Shown: piece after piece, positions 1 to 8,852 of the stretch
How the letters are laid out: each line of letters begins with the position of its first letter
Position numbering within the stretch: the first letter of the stretch is position 1
Assembly (NCBI RefSeq): GCF_022429625.1
Contig: NZ_CP092483.1
Span: forward strand, 992,001 to 1,056,000
Direction: 5' to 3'
From: Devosia lacusdianchii
GTDB lineage: Bacteria > Pseudomonadota > Alphaproteobacteria > Rhizobiales > Devosiaceae
DNA: 64,000 nucleotides
Position numbers and translations under genes: made by a program
Notes under the pieces: generated by a model
What the model saw: the letters and a program-made list of their open reading frames with translations, nothing else
Databases searched by the model: none
What the model was told of the DNA's origin: nothing

Positions 1-865
1 CGCACCGCTGCCGGAAGGCGCAGCCCTGTGGCAATGCGGCGAGCGCGGGTGGGGCGCCAGGAATGGCCGTGAGGCGTTCGCGATGCAGGTCGAGCCGCGG
101 CATCGAATCCAGCAGACCCCAGGTATAGGGATGCGAAGGGCGGTAAAACACGTCGCGCACGCTGCCGGTTTCGACCGCGCGCCCCGCATACATGACCGCT
201 ACGTCGTCGGCCATTTCGGCCACGACGCCGAGATCGTGGGTGATGAGGATGATAGCGGAGCCGAATTCGCGCTGCAGGTCCTTGAGCAGATCAAGGATCT
301 GGGCCTGGACGGTGACGTCGAGGGCGGTCGTTGGTTCGTCGGCGATCAGCAATTGCGGATCGCAGCTTAGTGCCATGGCGATCATGACCCGCTGCCGCAT
401 GCCACCGGACAATTCGTGCGGATAGCTGTCGAAGGTTCGCTTCGGGTCGGCCATACCCACCCGGTCGAGCAGGTCAAGGGCACGGGCGCGTGCCGCCTTG
501 CCGCCGACGCGATGATGGGCCCGATAGGCTTCGATGATCTGGTCACCGACCCGGTGATAAGGATGCATCGAGGTCAACGGATCCTGGAAGATCATGGCCA
601 TGCGGTGGCCCCGCAATTTGCGGAGCGCGGCTGGCGCGGCCCCGACAATCTGGGCGTCACCGATGCTGATCTCGCCGCTGACGCGGGCGCGCGGTCCATG
701 CAGGCCAAGCATGGCCAGGCTCGCCGCGGTCTTGCCCGAGCCGGACTCCCCGACGATGGCCAGGGTCTTGCCGCGCTCGACCGAGAATGTGAGCCCATCG
801 ACGGCCCGAACCAGCCCTTCTTCCGCCGGGAAATGCACCTTCAGGTCACGAACCGAGACGAACAT
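1..865 (-). CDS. Peptide/opine-type ABC transporter ATP-binding protein (DppD-like), 3' end outside window
   Basis: Cytoplasmic ATPase of a peptide-family (PepT) importer; it powers the two permeases encoded just upstream on the same strand. From the ATG at 865 the protein shows Walker A GESGSGKT near residue 40, a Q-loop FQDP, the ABC signature LSGGMRQR and Walker B LLIADEPT followed by the ITHDLG switch histidine. The oligopeptide C-terminal region begins (MPRLD) before the window ends, so the C-terminus is missing and a second ATPase (DppF type) may follow outside. It lies 8 bases after the decarboxylase-like gene, at the distal end of the operon. Substrate cannot be told from the ATPase. 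Confidence 0.93.
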   Translation of the reverse strand, partial: MFVSVRDLKVHFPAEEGLVRAVDGLTFSVERGKTLAIVGESGSGKTAASLAMLGLHGPRARVSGEISIGDAQIVGAAPAALRKLRGHRMAMIFQDPLTSMHPYHRVGDQIIEAYRAHHRVGGKAARARALDLLDRVGMADPKRTFDSYPHELSGGMRQRVMIAMALSCDPQLLIADEPTTALDVTVQAQILDLLKDLQREFGSAIILITHDLGVVAEMADDVAVMYAGRAVETGSVRDVFYRPSHPYTWGLLDSMPRLDLHRERLTAIPGAPPALAALPQGCAFRQRC

Positions 866-873
866 GCTGGCTC

Positions 874-1596
874 CTATAGCTTCGCAGCGGCTTCGAACAG
901 GCGGCCTTCTCCGGCAGCGCGCGGATCCAGACCGGCCCGTCGCACCGTGGCCCACAGTCCGGCCAGGGGTGAGGAGATGACCGGCTTGCCGGTTTCGGCC
1001 TCGAGGATGCGTACCGCGGCGCGGGTCGGCAGACCGCCGCATGAGATCAGCAACGCTTCGGCATTGGGCGCGGCCTGGAGGGCGCGCCGGCCCATCTCGG
1101 TCACTGCGGCCTCGGAAACCTGGTGCACCTGCTCGATCGAGGCGATCCCCAGATGCTCGAGCGAAGCCAATTCGATGCCGGCAGCCTCAAGGAACAGGCG
1201 CAAGGCGCTGTTGACGTCGCTGCGATAGGCGGTTGCGACGGCCAGCCGCCTGACTCCAAGCCGGGCCAGCGCCTCCAGCATGGCGCTGCTCATGGTGAGC
1301 GACGGCAGTTTTGACCGCGTCGCGATCTCGGTTTCGAGCGCCAGATTGAACTGGGGCCCACGATAGAAACTCAGTGAAGTACCCATGAGCGCCACGATGC
1401 TGGCACCCCGGGAAGCGAGCCGCTCAGCGGCCGCCCCAACGGAGTCCACGACGGAATCGTAGCCCTCGTTGGACATCTCGGCGAGCCCAAGGCCCTCGGC
1501 GATGAAATCGAATTGCGGGTAGACCTGTGCGGCGTCGGGGGGAACCGCACCGGCGGCTGGTGGGACAATCAAGCCCAGGGATGCGCGTTTCAGCAT
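874..1596 (-). CDS. Arylmalonate decarboxylase-like protein (Asp/Glu racemase superfamily)
   Basis: 240 aa, the usual length of arylmalonate decarboxylase (AMDase) and maleate isomerase. The key AMDase residues appear with a constant offset of two from the Bordetella enzyme: T73 and S74 in GTSLSF (dioxyanion pocket), Y124 in ATAYRSD, and the catalytic cysteine C186 in LISCGGL. Maleate isomerases and racemases carry a second cysteine where this protein has T73/S74, so a one-cysteine decarboxylase-type mechanism is favoured. AMDase decarboxylates disubstituted malonates, but natural substrates of the family are poorly known. Its place inside a peptide-type ABC operon, between permease and ATPase genes, suggests it acts on the imported compound. 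Maleate isomerase-like activity remains possible. Confidence 0.82.
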   Translation of the reverse strand: MLKRASLGLIVPPAAGAVPPDAAQVYPQFDFIAEGLGLAEMSNEGYDSVVDSVGAAAERLASRGASIVALMGTSLSFYRGPQFNLALETEIATRSKLPSLTMSSAMLEALARLGVRRLAVATAYRSDVNSALRLFLEAAGIELASLEHLGIASIEQVHQVSEAAVTEMGRRALQAAPNAEALLISCGGLPTRAAVRILEAETGKPVISSPLAGLWATVRRAGLDPRAAGEGRLFEAAAKL

Positions 1597-1664
1597 GCCG
1601 ACCCCACGGAACCGGAATGGGGGAAGACCTTGGACATGGAATACTCCGTAACAAAAAACATGGG

Positions 1665-2627
1665 TCAGCCCAGACGCACGCGCGGGTCGCGCAAGGCTTG
1701 CAGGACATCGACAAGGAGGTTGGCGAGGACGACGAACAGGGCCGCGATCAGCACCGTGCCCATGATCACGGGCAGGTCGCCAGCTTCGACGGCCTGCACG
1801 GCGAGCGAACCGACGCCGTTGAGCCCCCAGATGCGTTCGGTGATGATGGTGCCGCCTAGCAGCCCTCCGAGATCGAGGCCGACCAGGGTCATGACCGGGG
1901 TCATCGCTGGGGGCAGGGCGTGTTTATACATCACCCTGCGTTCGCTCAGCCCCTTGGCACGGGCGGTGCGGACATAGTCCTGGTTGAGGGTTTCCAGCAT
2001 CGAGCCGCGGGCAATGCGCGTATAGGTGCCGGCGCCGACCACGGCGAGCGTCGCCCAGGGCAGCAGCATGTGGCGCAGCCATTCGCCGGGGTCGCGGGTA
2101 ATCGGCACGAAGCCGCCCGACGGGAATAGCGGCAGGCCGGCATTGGTGAGCAGAAAGAAGAATACATAGAACAGCAGCGTTCCGACCACGAAGGTGGGGA
2201 ACGACATGCCGGCCAGGGCCGTCATGGTGATCAGGCGGTCGGCGGCCTGCCCGGAATGGCGGGCCGAGAAGATGCCGGCGGGAATAGCGACCAGCAGCCA
2301 GATCGCCACCGAACCCAAGGCCAGCGAGATCGTTGCGGGCATGCGGCGCAGGATGGTGGTGAGCACTTCCTCCTGGTTGACGAAGGACATGCCGAAATCG
2401 AAATGCAGCAGTGCCCACATGTATCGCAGGTATTGGATATACACGGGCTGATCGAGGCCGAGGCGGGTGCGGACCATGGCGATCTGGTCGGCGGTAGCGA
2501 ACTCACCAGCGAACATTAGCGCCGGATCGCCGGGTGTCGCCATATAGAACAGCACGAATACGGCCAGACTGATGAGCCACAGTGTCAGCAAGCCGAACAG
2601 GGTGCGGCGTAAAATGAATCTGAGCAT
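1665..2627 (-). CDS. ABC transporter permease, DppB family
   Basis: 320 aa inner-membrane protein of the peptide/nickel permease family. It begins with a membrane anchor (LFGLLTLWLISLAVFVLFY), then a periplasmic segment with FGMSFVNQEEV, and further hydrophobic segments ending at LLVDVLQALRDPRVRLG, the typical DppB C-terminus. The ATPase-coupling EAA loop is seen as ARAKGLSERRVMYKHALP. It pairs with the DppC-type permease 6 bases upstream. The gene order DppA, reductase, DppC, DppB, decarboxylase, DppD differs from the textbook A-B-C-D order. Confidence 0.93.
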   Translation of the reverse strand: MLRFILRRTLFGLLTLWLISLAVFVLFYMATPGDPALMFAGEFATADQIAMVRTRLGLDQPVYIQYLRYMWALLHFDFGMSFVNQEEVLTTILRRMPATISLALGSVAIWLLVAIPAGIFSARHSGQAADRLITMTALAGMSFPTFVVGTLLFYVFFFLLTNAGLPLFPSGGFVPITRDPGEWLRHMLLPWATLAVVGAGTYTRIARGSMLETLNQDYVRTARAKGLSERRVMYKHALPPAMTPVMTLVGLDLGGLLGGTIITERIWGLNGVGSLAVQAVEAGDLPVIMGTVLIAALFVVLANLLVDVLQALRDPRVRLG

Positions 2628-2633
2628 GGCGGT

Positions 2634-3554
2634 CTACTTCGTCCGGCGTTCAGAGGAGGGATCGAGCGCGTCACGCAGGCCGTCGCCGAGCACGTTGAAG
2701 GCCAGCGTCGCGGCCAGCAGGAACAGGGCCGGAAACAGGATGGTCCACCAGGCTACGGCGTAGTTGGTCTGGTTCTCGGCAATGATGCCGCCCCACGTGG
2801 CCGTTGGTGGCGGCACGCCGAGGCCGAGAAAGCTCAGCGAGGCCTCAAGTACGATGACCTGCGGGATCAGCAGGCTGCCGTAGACGATGACCTGGCCGGC
2901 AATATTGGGCAGGATTTCGCGCACCATGATGCGCAGGTCGCTGGCGCCCAGCATGCGGGCCGCGTCGACAAATTCGCCCTCCTTGGTGGCCACGACCAGA
3001 TTGCGCACCACGCGGGCCACCGGACCCCAGGTGAAGAAGACGATGGTGCCCATCATGATGGGAAAGCTGGCGCCATAGACCGAGACCAGCGCTACGGCGG
3101 TGATCAGCAGCGGCAGTCCCAGCACCACGTCGACGAAGCCCGACAGCATGGTGTCGATGAGCCCGCCGCGAAAGCCGGCCAGCATGCCGACGGCGATGCC
3201 GATGGCGATGGCGGTGAGGGCGCAGGTGACGGCCACGAAGATGGTGATCTGGGTGCCGACGACGAGCCGCGCCAGCAGGTCGCGTCCGACGACGTCGGTG
3301 CCGAGAAGGAAGGTGGAGCCCGGCGGCAAGGGAACGCCGCCGGGGGTCAGGCCGATGTCGCGGAACTGCTCGTTGGGGCCGTGCCCCAGCAGCATGACGA
3401 TGACCGGCGCAAACACCGCCGTCAGGATCAGCAGAACGATGACCGCCAGGGCGGCCATCGCGGCTTTGTCACGCAGCAACTGGCGCAGCACGCGTTGCCG
3501 CGTATTCAGCGCTGGGGGGGCCGGATGACCGGCACTGGCAGGGATATCGGACAT
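2634..3554 (-). CDS. ABC transporter permease, DppC family
   Basis: 306 aa inner-membrane partner of the DppB-like protein. The start is placed at the ATG at 3554, which has GGAG seven bases upstream; an upstream TTG in frame is less likely. The protein has the DppC N-terminal domain (LLRDKAAMAALAVIVLL), then HGPNEQFRDIG...FLLGTDVVGRDLLARLVVG, a hallmark of this family, and an EAA loop at AARMLGASDLRIMVREILPN. The C-terminus LGDGLRDALDPSS is typical. It is transcribed in an operon with the aldo/keto reductase, whose stop lies about 20 bases upstream. Confidence 0.93.
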   Translation of the reverse strand: MSDIPASAGHPAPPALNTRQRVLRQLLRDKAAMAALAVIVLLILTAVFAPVIVMLLGHGPNEQFRDIGLTPGGVPLPPGSTFLLGTDVVGRDLLARLVVGTQITIFVAVTCALTAIAIGIAVGMLAGFRGGLIDTMLSGFVDVVLGLPLLITAVALVSVYGASFPIMMGTIVFFTWGPVARVVRNLVVATKEGEFVDAARMLGASDLRIMVREILPNIAGQVIVYGSLLIPQVIVLEASLSFLGLGVPPPTATWGGIIAENQTNYAVAWWTILFPALFLLAATLAFNVLGDGLRDALDPSSERRTK

Positions 3555-3575
3555 CGGTTCGCTCCGGCAGGCCAA

Positions 3576-4535
3576 TCAGCTCGTGGTGAGCGGGGTGGCG
3601 TGGTTGGGCGGCAGGTCGAAGGCATGGCCGGCAACGCCGAAATCAGCGAGCGCAGCGCGGATGGCGGCACCATGCTTTTCAGCAACGGCGACGGCGCCGA
3701 CATTGTCTTCGAGCTGGCTGATGCGGCTGGCGCCAAACAGCAGTGAAGCCGTCTGCGGGTTGGCGATGCAGAAGGCGATCGCCAGCTGTGCCATCGAGCA
3801 ATCGAACTGCTTAGCGACTTCGGCGAGACGCGGAACCAGGTCGATGATCTCTTCGCGCACATTGCCGGGATCGCGACCGAGCACGCGCTCGCGCACCAGA
3901 TTGCCGGCCAGAATGCCGCCCTCAAGGCTATCGGACGCATGGATCGAGATGCCGGTTTCGGCCCGCAGGGCCGTGTAGTCCTCGGCCTCGACGATGTGGC
4001 GGCGGGCAATATTGTATTTGATCTGCACGATCTGCGGCGTCGGCAGGCCCTCGGCCTTGCAGGTGTCGTAGGCGATGCGCAGGTCCTTGGCCGACCAGTT
4101 CAGGCCACCCCAGGCGCGGGCCTTGCCCGACGTGACAAAGCCGGCATTGATGCGTGCGGTTTCGGCCGGATCATCGCGGCCGGGGCGCATGCCGTAGCAC
4201 ATGATGACATCGAGATAGTCGGTATCGAGCCGGAACAGCAATTCATTGAGCTGGTGCGCCAGCGTCGGGTCGTCGCCGTCATACCACCAGACCTTGTCCA
4301 TGATCATGATGTCCTGGCGCTTGAGGCCGGCATCGCGCAGGGCGCGGGACAGCACCACTTCGGTGTGCGGGGCGGTGCGGTAATGGGCGACGTCGAACAT
4401 GTTGATGCCGAGATCGGCAGCGCGGCGCACTAGGTTGACGACGTCCCGGTATTCCATGCGCGAATAGGTCTGGTACGAACCCAGTGATACGACCGAGGTG
4501 TTGAGCCCCGAAGTTCCGATCTGGCGGTATTGCAC
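3576..4535 (-). CDS. Aldo/keto reductase with altered catalytic tetrad
   Basis: 319 aa, length and fold signature of NADPH-dependent aldo/keto reductases resembling the Kv-beta/YghZ branch. It starts at GTG 4535, backed by GGAG six bases upstream. Recognisable are MQYRQIGTSGLNTSVVSLGS at the N-terminus, the strand-2 Asp in MFDVAHY, the Lys in IMIMDKVWW and a C-terminal cofactor segment LLFGASRISQLEDNV. The histidine of the classical Asp-Tyr-Lys-His tetrad is replaced: the strand reads DVIMCYGMRP where DLYQIHRPD is usual. Kv-beta proteins also lack this histidine, having Asn. It sits between the binding-protein and permease genes, so it probably reduces a carbonyl of the imported compound. Confidence 0.85.
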   Translation of the reverse strand: MQYRQIGTSGLNTSVVSLGSYQTYSRMEYRDVVNLVRRAADLGINMFDVAHYRTAPHTEVVLSRALRDAGLKRQDIMIMDKVWWYDGDDPTLAHQLNELLFRLDTDYLDVIMCYGMRPGRDDPAETARINAGFVTSGKARAWGGLNWSAKDLRIAYDTCKAEGLPTPQIVQIKYNIARRHIVEAEDYTALRAETGISIHASDSLEGGILAGNLVRERVLGRDPGNVREEIIDLVPRLAEVAKQFDCSMAQLAIAFCIANPQTASLLFGASRISQLEDNVGAVAVAEKHGAAIRAALADFGVAGHAFDLPPNHATPLTTS

Positions 4536-4592
4536 GTTAGTCTCCGAAATTGGGAAGGGGTGCGCGGGCGAGGGGCCCGCCCGCGCCGTGAG

Positions 4593-6347
4593 TTACTCGG
4601 CGATCCAGACCAGGGTCGGATCGACATTGTTAAACAGCAGGTTGACCGTGGTGCCGCGCATACGCTCGGAGGCGTAGAGCGAGATCTTGCCGGTGATGAG
4701 CGGCACGATGGGCGCATCGGTCATGATCGCCTTGTCGGCGGCCGCCCAGGCTGCGGCCGCAGCGGCCTCGTCGTTGGCGGTCAGGGCGGTATCGATCAGC
4801 GTATTGACCTCTGGATTGTTGTAGCAGGTCCAGTTGCTGGTGCTGGACTCGCAGGCCTCGCCATCGAACATCGGCACGATCATGGTGCGGGCGGAATCGC
4901 CTACCCAGTCGGCGCGGATCGAGGTCATGCCCACGTCCCACGCTCCGGCATTGGTGGCCTGGCGGTTCTGGTACATTTGCGACATGACCGTCCGCGACGG
5001 TGCCGGCTGCATGATCAGCTTGATGCCGGCTTTGGCCAGGTCTGCCTCAAGGGCGGCCGAATAGAGGTCGTAGCGACCGCCCGAGGCGTAGCTGAACTTG
5101 AGTTCGATACCGTCGGGGAAACCCGCCTCGGCCAGCAGCGCCTTGGCCTTTTCCGGGTCGCCTTCGTTGTTCGGCGTCGGATAGAGGCTATAGGGCTCGT
5201 AGCCGATAACATTGGCGGTCAGGATTTGATCGACGGCCTGCTTGACGGCCGGTCCACCGCCCACCTGGACGATAGCGGCCTTGTTGACGGCGTAATTGAT
5301 CGCCTGGCGAACGCGGATATCGGCCAGCGCAGCATTGTTGTTGGGCGAGGCGATATTAAGCACCAGGATCGGATTGACCGCGCCATCCGCGAATTGCAGC
5401 AACTGCGGATCGTCAGGGTTTTCCATGATGCGGGTCAGGTCGGCCGTGGCGATCGACAGGTCGAAATAGCCATCTATGTCGCCCGCTTCGATCATGCGCT
5501 GGGTCTTGCCGGCGTCGGGGGTGCCGAAGGCGACTTCGATGCGGTCGACATAGGCCTTGCGCAGCGGATCGGCGTCGGCATTCCACGTCGTGCTGCGCAC
5601 GAGGTTGAGCTGTTCGTTGAGGATGTAGTCCTCGATCACATAGGGGCCCGAGCCGACATAGTTGCGGCGCAGTTCGGGGGAGTTTGGCAGGTAGTCGAGC
5701 ATCTCGACAGCGATCGGGGCTGAGGAAATCAGCGCCAGGATCGAGGTGAAGTCGGCGGTCGGACGTTCGAGCGTAATCTTGAGCGTGCGTTCGTCTTCGG
5801 CGGTGAGGCCGGCGACCTGGGTGCCTTCGACATAGCTGCGGATCGACTCGACATCCGCCGGGACCTGCGCAAAGCCATCGCAGAACTCGGCAAAGCCCTT
5901 GATGATGCCGATGTAATAGGTGGGCGTACCGGTGGGCTGCACGGGATTGCACAGACGCTTGAAGCCGCGAATGGCATCCTCAGCCGTGATCTGGCGGGGC
6001 TCATCGGTGTTCCACATCGCGCCTTCGCGGATCGTGAACCGATAGACCAGGCCACCCTCCTCCGGGGACGGCACGGCTTCGGCCAGATCAGGCACCGGCT
6101 GGGCCGCGACCTTGGGATCGGCGTCGGTGGGGAATGCGACCAGCGTGCGGGTCAGGGCGCGGTGGAGAAACACTGACGCCGAGCGTGCCGATACTGGATC
6201 GAAGCCGGCGACGTCGCCCGAGCCGACCAGCTTGAAGGTACCGCCCGCCTTGGGCTCTTCGGCAAAAGCAGGTTGCGCCATCAGCGCGAGCGCAACGAGG
6301 CCGACGCCAGCCATGAGCTGACGCGCCGACAGGATACTCGATTTCAT
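4593..6347 (-). CDS. ABC transporter substrate-binding protein, family 5 (DppA/OppA)
   Basis: 584 aa periplasmic binding protein of the peptide/opine family. An N-terminal signal peptide ends near AQPAFAEEPKAGG. The mature part has the SBP_bac_5 pattern: VGSGDVAGFDPVSA at the start, YRFTIREGAMWNTDEP (the W-x-dG strand), the VGSGPYVIEDY stretch and the C-terminal APIVPLITGKISLYA. AGGAG lies seven bases before the ATG at 6347. It is first in the minus-strand operon, as usual for the most abundant component, and divergent from the IclR regulator. Ligand not predictable; opines, peptides and modified sugars are all bound by this family. Confidence 0.94.
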   Translation of the reverse strand: MKSSILSARQLMAGVGLVALALMAQPAFAEEPKAGGTFKLVGSGDVAGFDPVSARSASVFLHRALTRTLVAFPTDADPKVAAQPVPDLAEAVPSPEEGGLVYRFTIREGAMWNTDEPRQITAEDAIRGFKRLCNPVQPTGTPTYYIGIIKGFAEFCDGFAQVPADVESIRSYVEGTQVAGLTAEDERTLKITLERPTADFTSILALISSAPIAVEMLDYLPNSPELRRNYVGSGPYVIEDYILNEQLNLVRSTTWNADADPLRKAYVDRIEVAFGTPDAGKTQRMIEAGDIDGYFDLSIATADLTRIMENPDDPQLLQFADGAVNPILVLNIASPNNNAALADIRVRQAINYAVNKAAIVQVGGGPAVKQAVDQILTANVIGYEPYSLYPTPNNEGDPEKAKALLAEAGFPDGIELKFSYASGGRYDLYSAALEADLAKAGIKLIMQPAPSRTVMSQMYQNRQATNAGAWDVGMTSIRADWVGDSARTMIVPMFDGEACESSTSNWTCYNNPEVNTLIDTALTANDEAAAAAAWAAADKAIMTDAPIVPLITGKISLYASERMRGTTVNLLFNNVDPTLVWIAE

Positions 6348-6410
6348 TTCCCTCTCCTTTGAAATCGCCCCTAATGCACTTGCTGCAAGTGAGGCGGTAG
6401 CGACTTGTAT

Positions 6411-6453
6411 TTCGTTCCGTATATTGGTACGTTGTGCCGAATTACGGAACGAA
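6411..6453. promoter_or_regulatory. Inverted repeat, candidate IclR-family operator
   Basis: TTCGTTCCGTA at 6411-6421 is repeated exactly as its reverse complement TACGGAACGAA at 6443-6453, with a 21-base spacer. The arms lie between the divergent binding-protein gene (start 6347) and the IclR gene (start 6485), where a regulator of both would bind. IclR-family operators commonly contain TTCC/GGAA half-sites. Assignment to this IclR protein is inference. Confidence 0.6.
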
Positions 6454-6484
6454 GTTACGCCGACATGGGGGAATTAGTCAAGAC

Positions 6485-7231
6485 ATGAACAGCGTCCGAA
6501 AAGCGTTAGTGGTTCTGGAAACGGTTGCCGACCTGCAACCGGTGGGCGTGAGCGAGCTTGCCGCCCATCTCAAGCAACCCAAAACCTCGGTGCAGCGGGC
6601 CCTGGAGACCCTGCATGAAGCGGCCTGGATACGGCCCACGGGCGGGGAGCGCACGAAGTGGGAGCTGACCTTCCGTGCCAGCCGGTTAGCGCGCAAGGCC
6701 GGCAGCCACTTTGGCCTGCGGGAGGCGGCACTGCCCATCATGGAGAAACTTCGGCGCGAGACGAATGAGACCGTTCACCTGGCGGTGCTCGATGATTTCG
6801 AGATCGTGCTGATCGAGCGCCTGGAAAGCCCCCATGCGGTGCGCCATGTCGAGCCGCTCGGCGGGCGCGCGCCTGTTCTTTCAACTGCGACCGGCAAGGC
6901 CATACTGTCTTGCCTGGGCGAAGACGAGGTCGCGCGCATCTATCGCGAGGCGGTCAAGGCCGAGAGCCAGTCTGTGGCCATCGCGCCGCCGCCACCAATC
7001 GACGAACTCATGCGCGAGCTCGCCGAGATTGCGGCGCGCGGCTATGCCACGACGACATCATGGCGTCAGGATGTATTTGCGACCGGCGCGGTGATTGCTG
7101 CCACCGATCGCCGGCCGATCGCCGCGGTCAGCGTTTCGACGCCGGCCGGGCGGGCGACTGTGGAAAACCGCGCACTACATGCCCAGCTTTTGCCGATCGC
7201 GGCGCTGCAGATATCGGAGCACCTTATCTAA
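6485..7231 (+). CDS. IclR-family transcriptional regulator
   Basis: 248 aa from the ATG at 6485. An upstream in-frame ATG at 6434 falls inside the inverted repeat and is less likely. The N-terminal winged HTH covers roughly residues 1-65 (VRKALVVLETVADLQPVGVSELAAHLKQ, then PKTSVQRALETL). The C-terminal IclR effector domain has ETVHLAVLDDFEIVLIERLES and APVLSTATGKAILSCL. IclR proteins repress or activate adjacent catabolic operons in response to small acids or aromatics. It is divergent from the peptide-type ABC operon and is probably its regulator, binding the repeat at 6411-6453. Confidence 0.92.
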   Translation: MNSVRKALVVLETVADLQPVGVSELAAHLKQPKTSVQRALETLHEAAWIRPTGGERTKWELTFRASRLARKAGSHFGLREAALPIMEKLRRETNETVHLAVLDDFEIVLIERLESPHAVRHVEPLGGRAPVLSTATGKAILSCLGEDEVARIYREAVKAESQSVAIAPPPPIDELMRELAEIAARGYATTTSWRQDVFATGAVIAATDRRPIAAVSVSTPAGRATVENRALHAQLLPIAALQISEHLI

Positions 7232-7241
7232 CTAGGCGGGG

Positions 7242-8843
7242 TCAGGCGTCCGCGTTGGCGGCCTGCTGCAATCGCGTGAATGTCCGGAATCGACTCTCGT
7301 GCAGCGCGACGATCTGACTGGCGGGCTCGAAGACGGTCGTCGCGCGCGTCATGGCCGACATGGCTTCTGGCATGCTCGGGTAGAGGCCTGCCGCCAAGGC
7401 GCCCAGTATTGCCGCCCCCAGTAGCACCGGCTCCGCCGCCTCGCTGGCGACGACCGACAGACCGGATGTGTCCGCCAAGATCTGTCGCACCAGGTCGTCC
7501 TGGCCCGCGCCGCCGCTGATAACGATCCGGCGCACCGGCGCGCCATGCCCGGCCTGGACTTCGATGATCTGCCGCAGCCCGTAGCCGATCCCGCTCAGGC
7601 CAGCGACATAGAGCGCGACTAGGCTGCTTTCAGACTGATCCATCCCCAGTCCGGCGATGACTGCGCGCGCGTCGGGATTGGCGAAGGGGGCACGGTTGCC
7701 GAGGAACTCCGGCACGACATGGACGCCGTCGGCCAAGCGAATCGCATGAGAAGCGGATGTCGATTGGCGAACCGCGCTCTGGGATAGGTAGGCGAGCAGC
7801 GAAAGGCCCAGCTCGGAGGCTTTCTTTTTTGCCTCGCCGCTGGCGGGGTGCAAACCGACAAGGCGGTCGATGGCGGCGCCCGCAGCAGACTGCCCGCCCT
7901 CGTTGAGCCAGAGCTCCGGCATCATGGCATCGAAATATGGCCCCCAGACTCCCGGCACGAAGGCAGGGCTTTTCGTCGTCGTCATGGTGCAGGAAGAGGT
8001 GCCAAAGACGTAGGCCATGTTCTCTTCGGCCGTACCTATAGCGCCGACCGTTCCGACCCCGCCGGCATGCGCATCGATGAGCCCTGCGCCGACGGGCGTG
8101 CCGGCCGGAAGTCCCATCTCGCGAGCGGCTTCGACCGTCAGGCCGCCGATCCTGGTGCCTGGTGGAACGACCTCCGTTCCGATACGGACAAATCCCTCAT
8201 CAGCCAATTCGCCGAGACCGATGGCCTGAAAATAGGTCGGGTCCCAGCGCTTCTCATGCGCGAGATAGGTCCATTTGCACGTCACCGTACACGAGGATCG
8301 CGCCAGGCTGCCGCTGGCCCGCCAGGTGACGTAGTCGGCAAGGTCGAAGAAGTGTTCGGCGGCACGAAACGTCTCCGGCTGATTCTCCTTAAGCCACAGG
8401 ATTTTCGGCGTTTCCATCTCGGGTGAGATCGTGCCGCCCACATACCGCAGCACATCGTGACCCTGGCGCGTAATGCGCCGGGCCTGCTCGACTGCCCGGT
8501 GGTCCATCCAGACGATGATGTTGCGCTCTGGGTCCCCGGAGGGTCCGACAGGCAACGGCTTGCCGCCCTCGCCGATGACGACCAGCGAGCATGTCGCATC
8601 GACACCGATGCCGCCGATGGCGGTCGGAGAAATGCCGCTAGAGGTCAGGGCCTCGCGGACAGACTCGCATATAGCGCGCCAGATATCGTTGCTGCATTGC
8701 TCGACGATCTCGCCGTCCTCGAAGAAGATGGCGATGTCCCGCTTGGCCGAGGCCAGCATCTGTCCATCGGCTGTGAATATGCCGGCGCGGGCGCTGCCGG
8801 TGCCGACGTCGATGCCGATGAAATGCTGCGCCTCAGTCGTCAT
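7242..8843 (-). CDS. FGGY-family pentulose kinase (D-ribulokinase type)
   Basis: 533 aa ATP-dependent carbohydrate kinase of the FGGY pentulose-kinase branch (YDR109C/FGGY human D-ribulokinase group). N-terminal phosphate loop GIDVGTGSARAGIF, sugar-proximal WMDHRA, the catalytic aspartate in GLIDAHAGG, and the C-terminal adenosine motif SGGAGQDDLVRQILAD are all visible. The last gene of the ribitol-type operon, 9 bases after the dehydrogenase. Expected reaction: phosphorylation of D-ribulose (from ribitol) at C5, feeding the pentose-phosphate pathway. Substrate follows from the neighbouring ribitol-dehydrogenase-like SDR; other pentuloses are possible. Confidence 0.9.
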   Translation of the reverse strand: MTTEAQHFIGIDVGTGSARAGIFTADGQMLASAKRDIAIFFEDGEIVEQCSNDIWRAICESVREALTSSGISPTAIGGIGVDATCSLVVIGEGGKPLPVGPSGDPERNIIVWMDHRAVEQARRITRQGHDVLRYVGGTISPEMETPKILWLKENQPETFRAAEHFFDLADYVTWRASGSLARSSCTVTCKWTYLAHEKRWDPTYFQAIGLGELADEGFVRIGTEVVPPGTRIGGLTVEAAREMGLPAGTPVGAGLIDAHAGGVGTVGAIGTAEENMAYVFGTSSCTMTTTKSPAFVPGVWGPYFDAMMPELWLNEGGQSAAGAAIDRLVGLHPASGEAKKKASELGLSLLAYLSQSAVRQSTSASHAIRLADGVHVVPEFLGNRAPFANPDARAVIAGLGMDQSESSLVALYVAGLSGIGYGLRQIIEVQAGHGAPVRRIVISGGAGQDDLVRQILADTSGLSVVASEAAEPVLLGAAILGALAAGLYPSMPEAMSAMTRATTVFEPASQIVALHESRFRTFTRLQQAANADA

Positions 8844-8852
8844 GGGATGCCC

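Noticed and set aside
4530..5723. 397-codon plus-strand frame inside the binding-protein gene
   Set aside because: Antisense shadow of a full-length family 5 binding protein.
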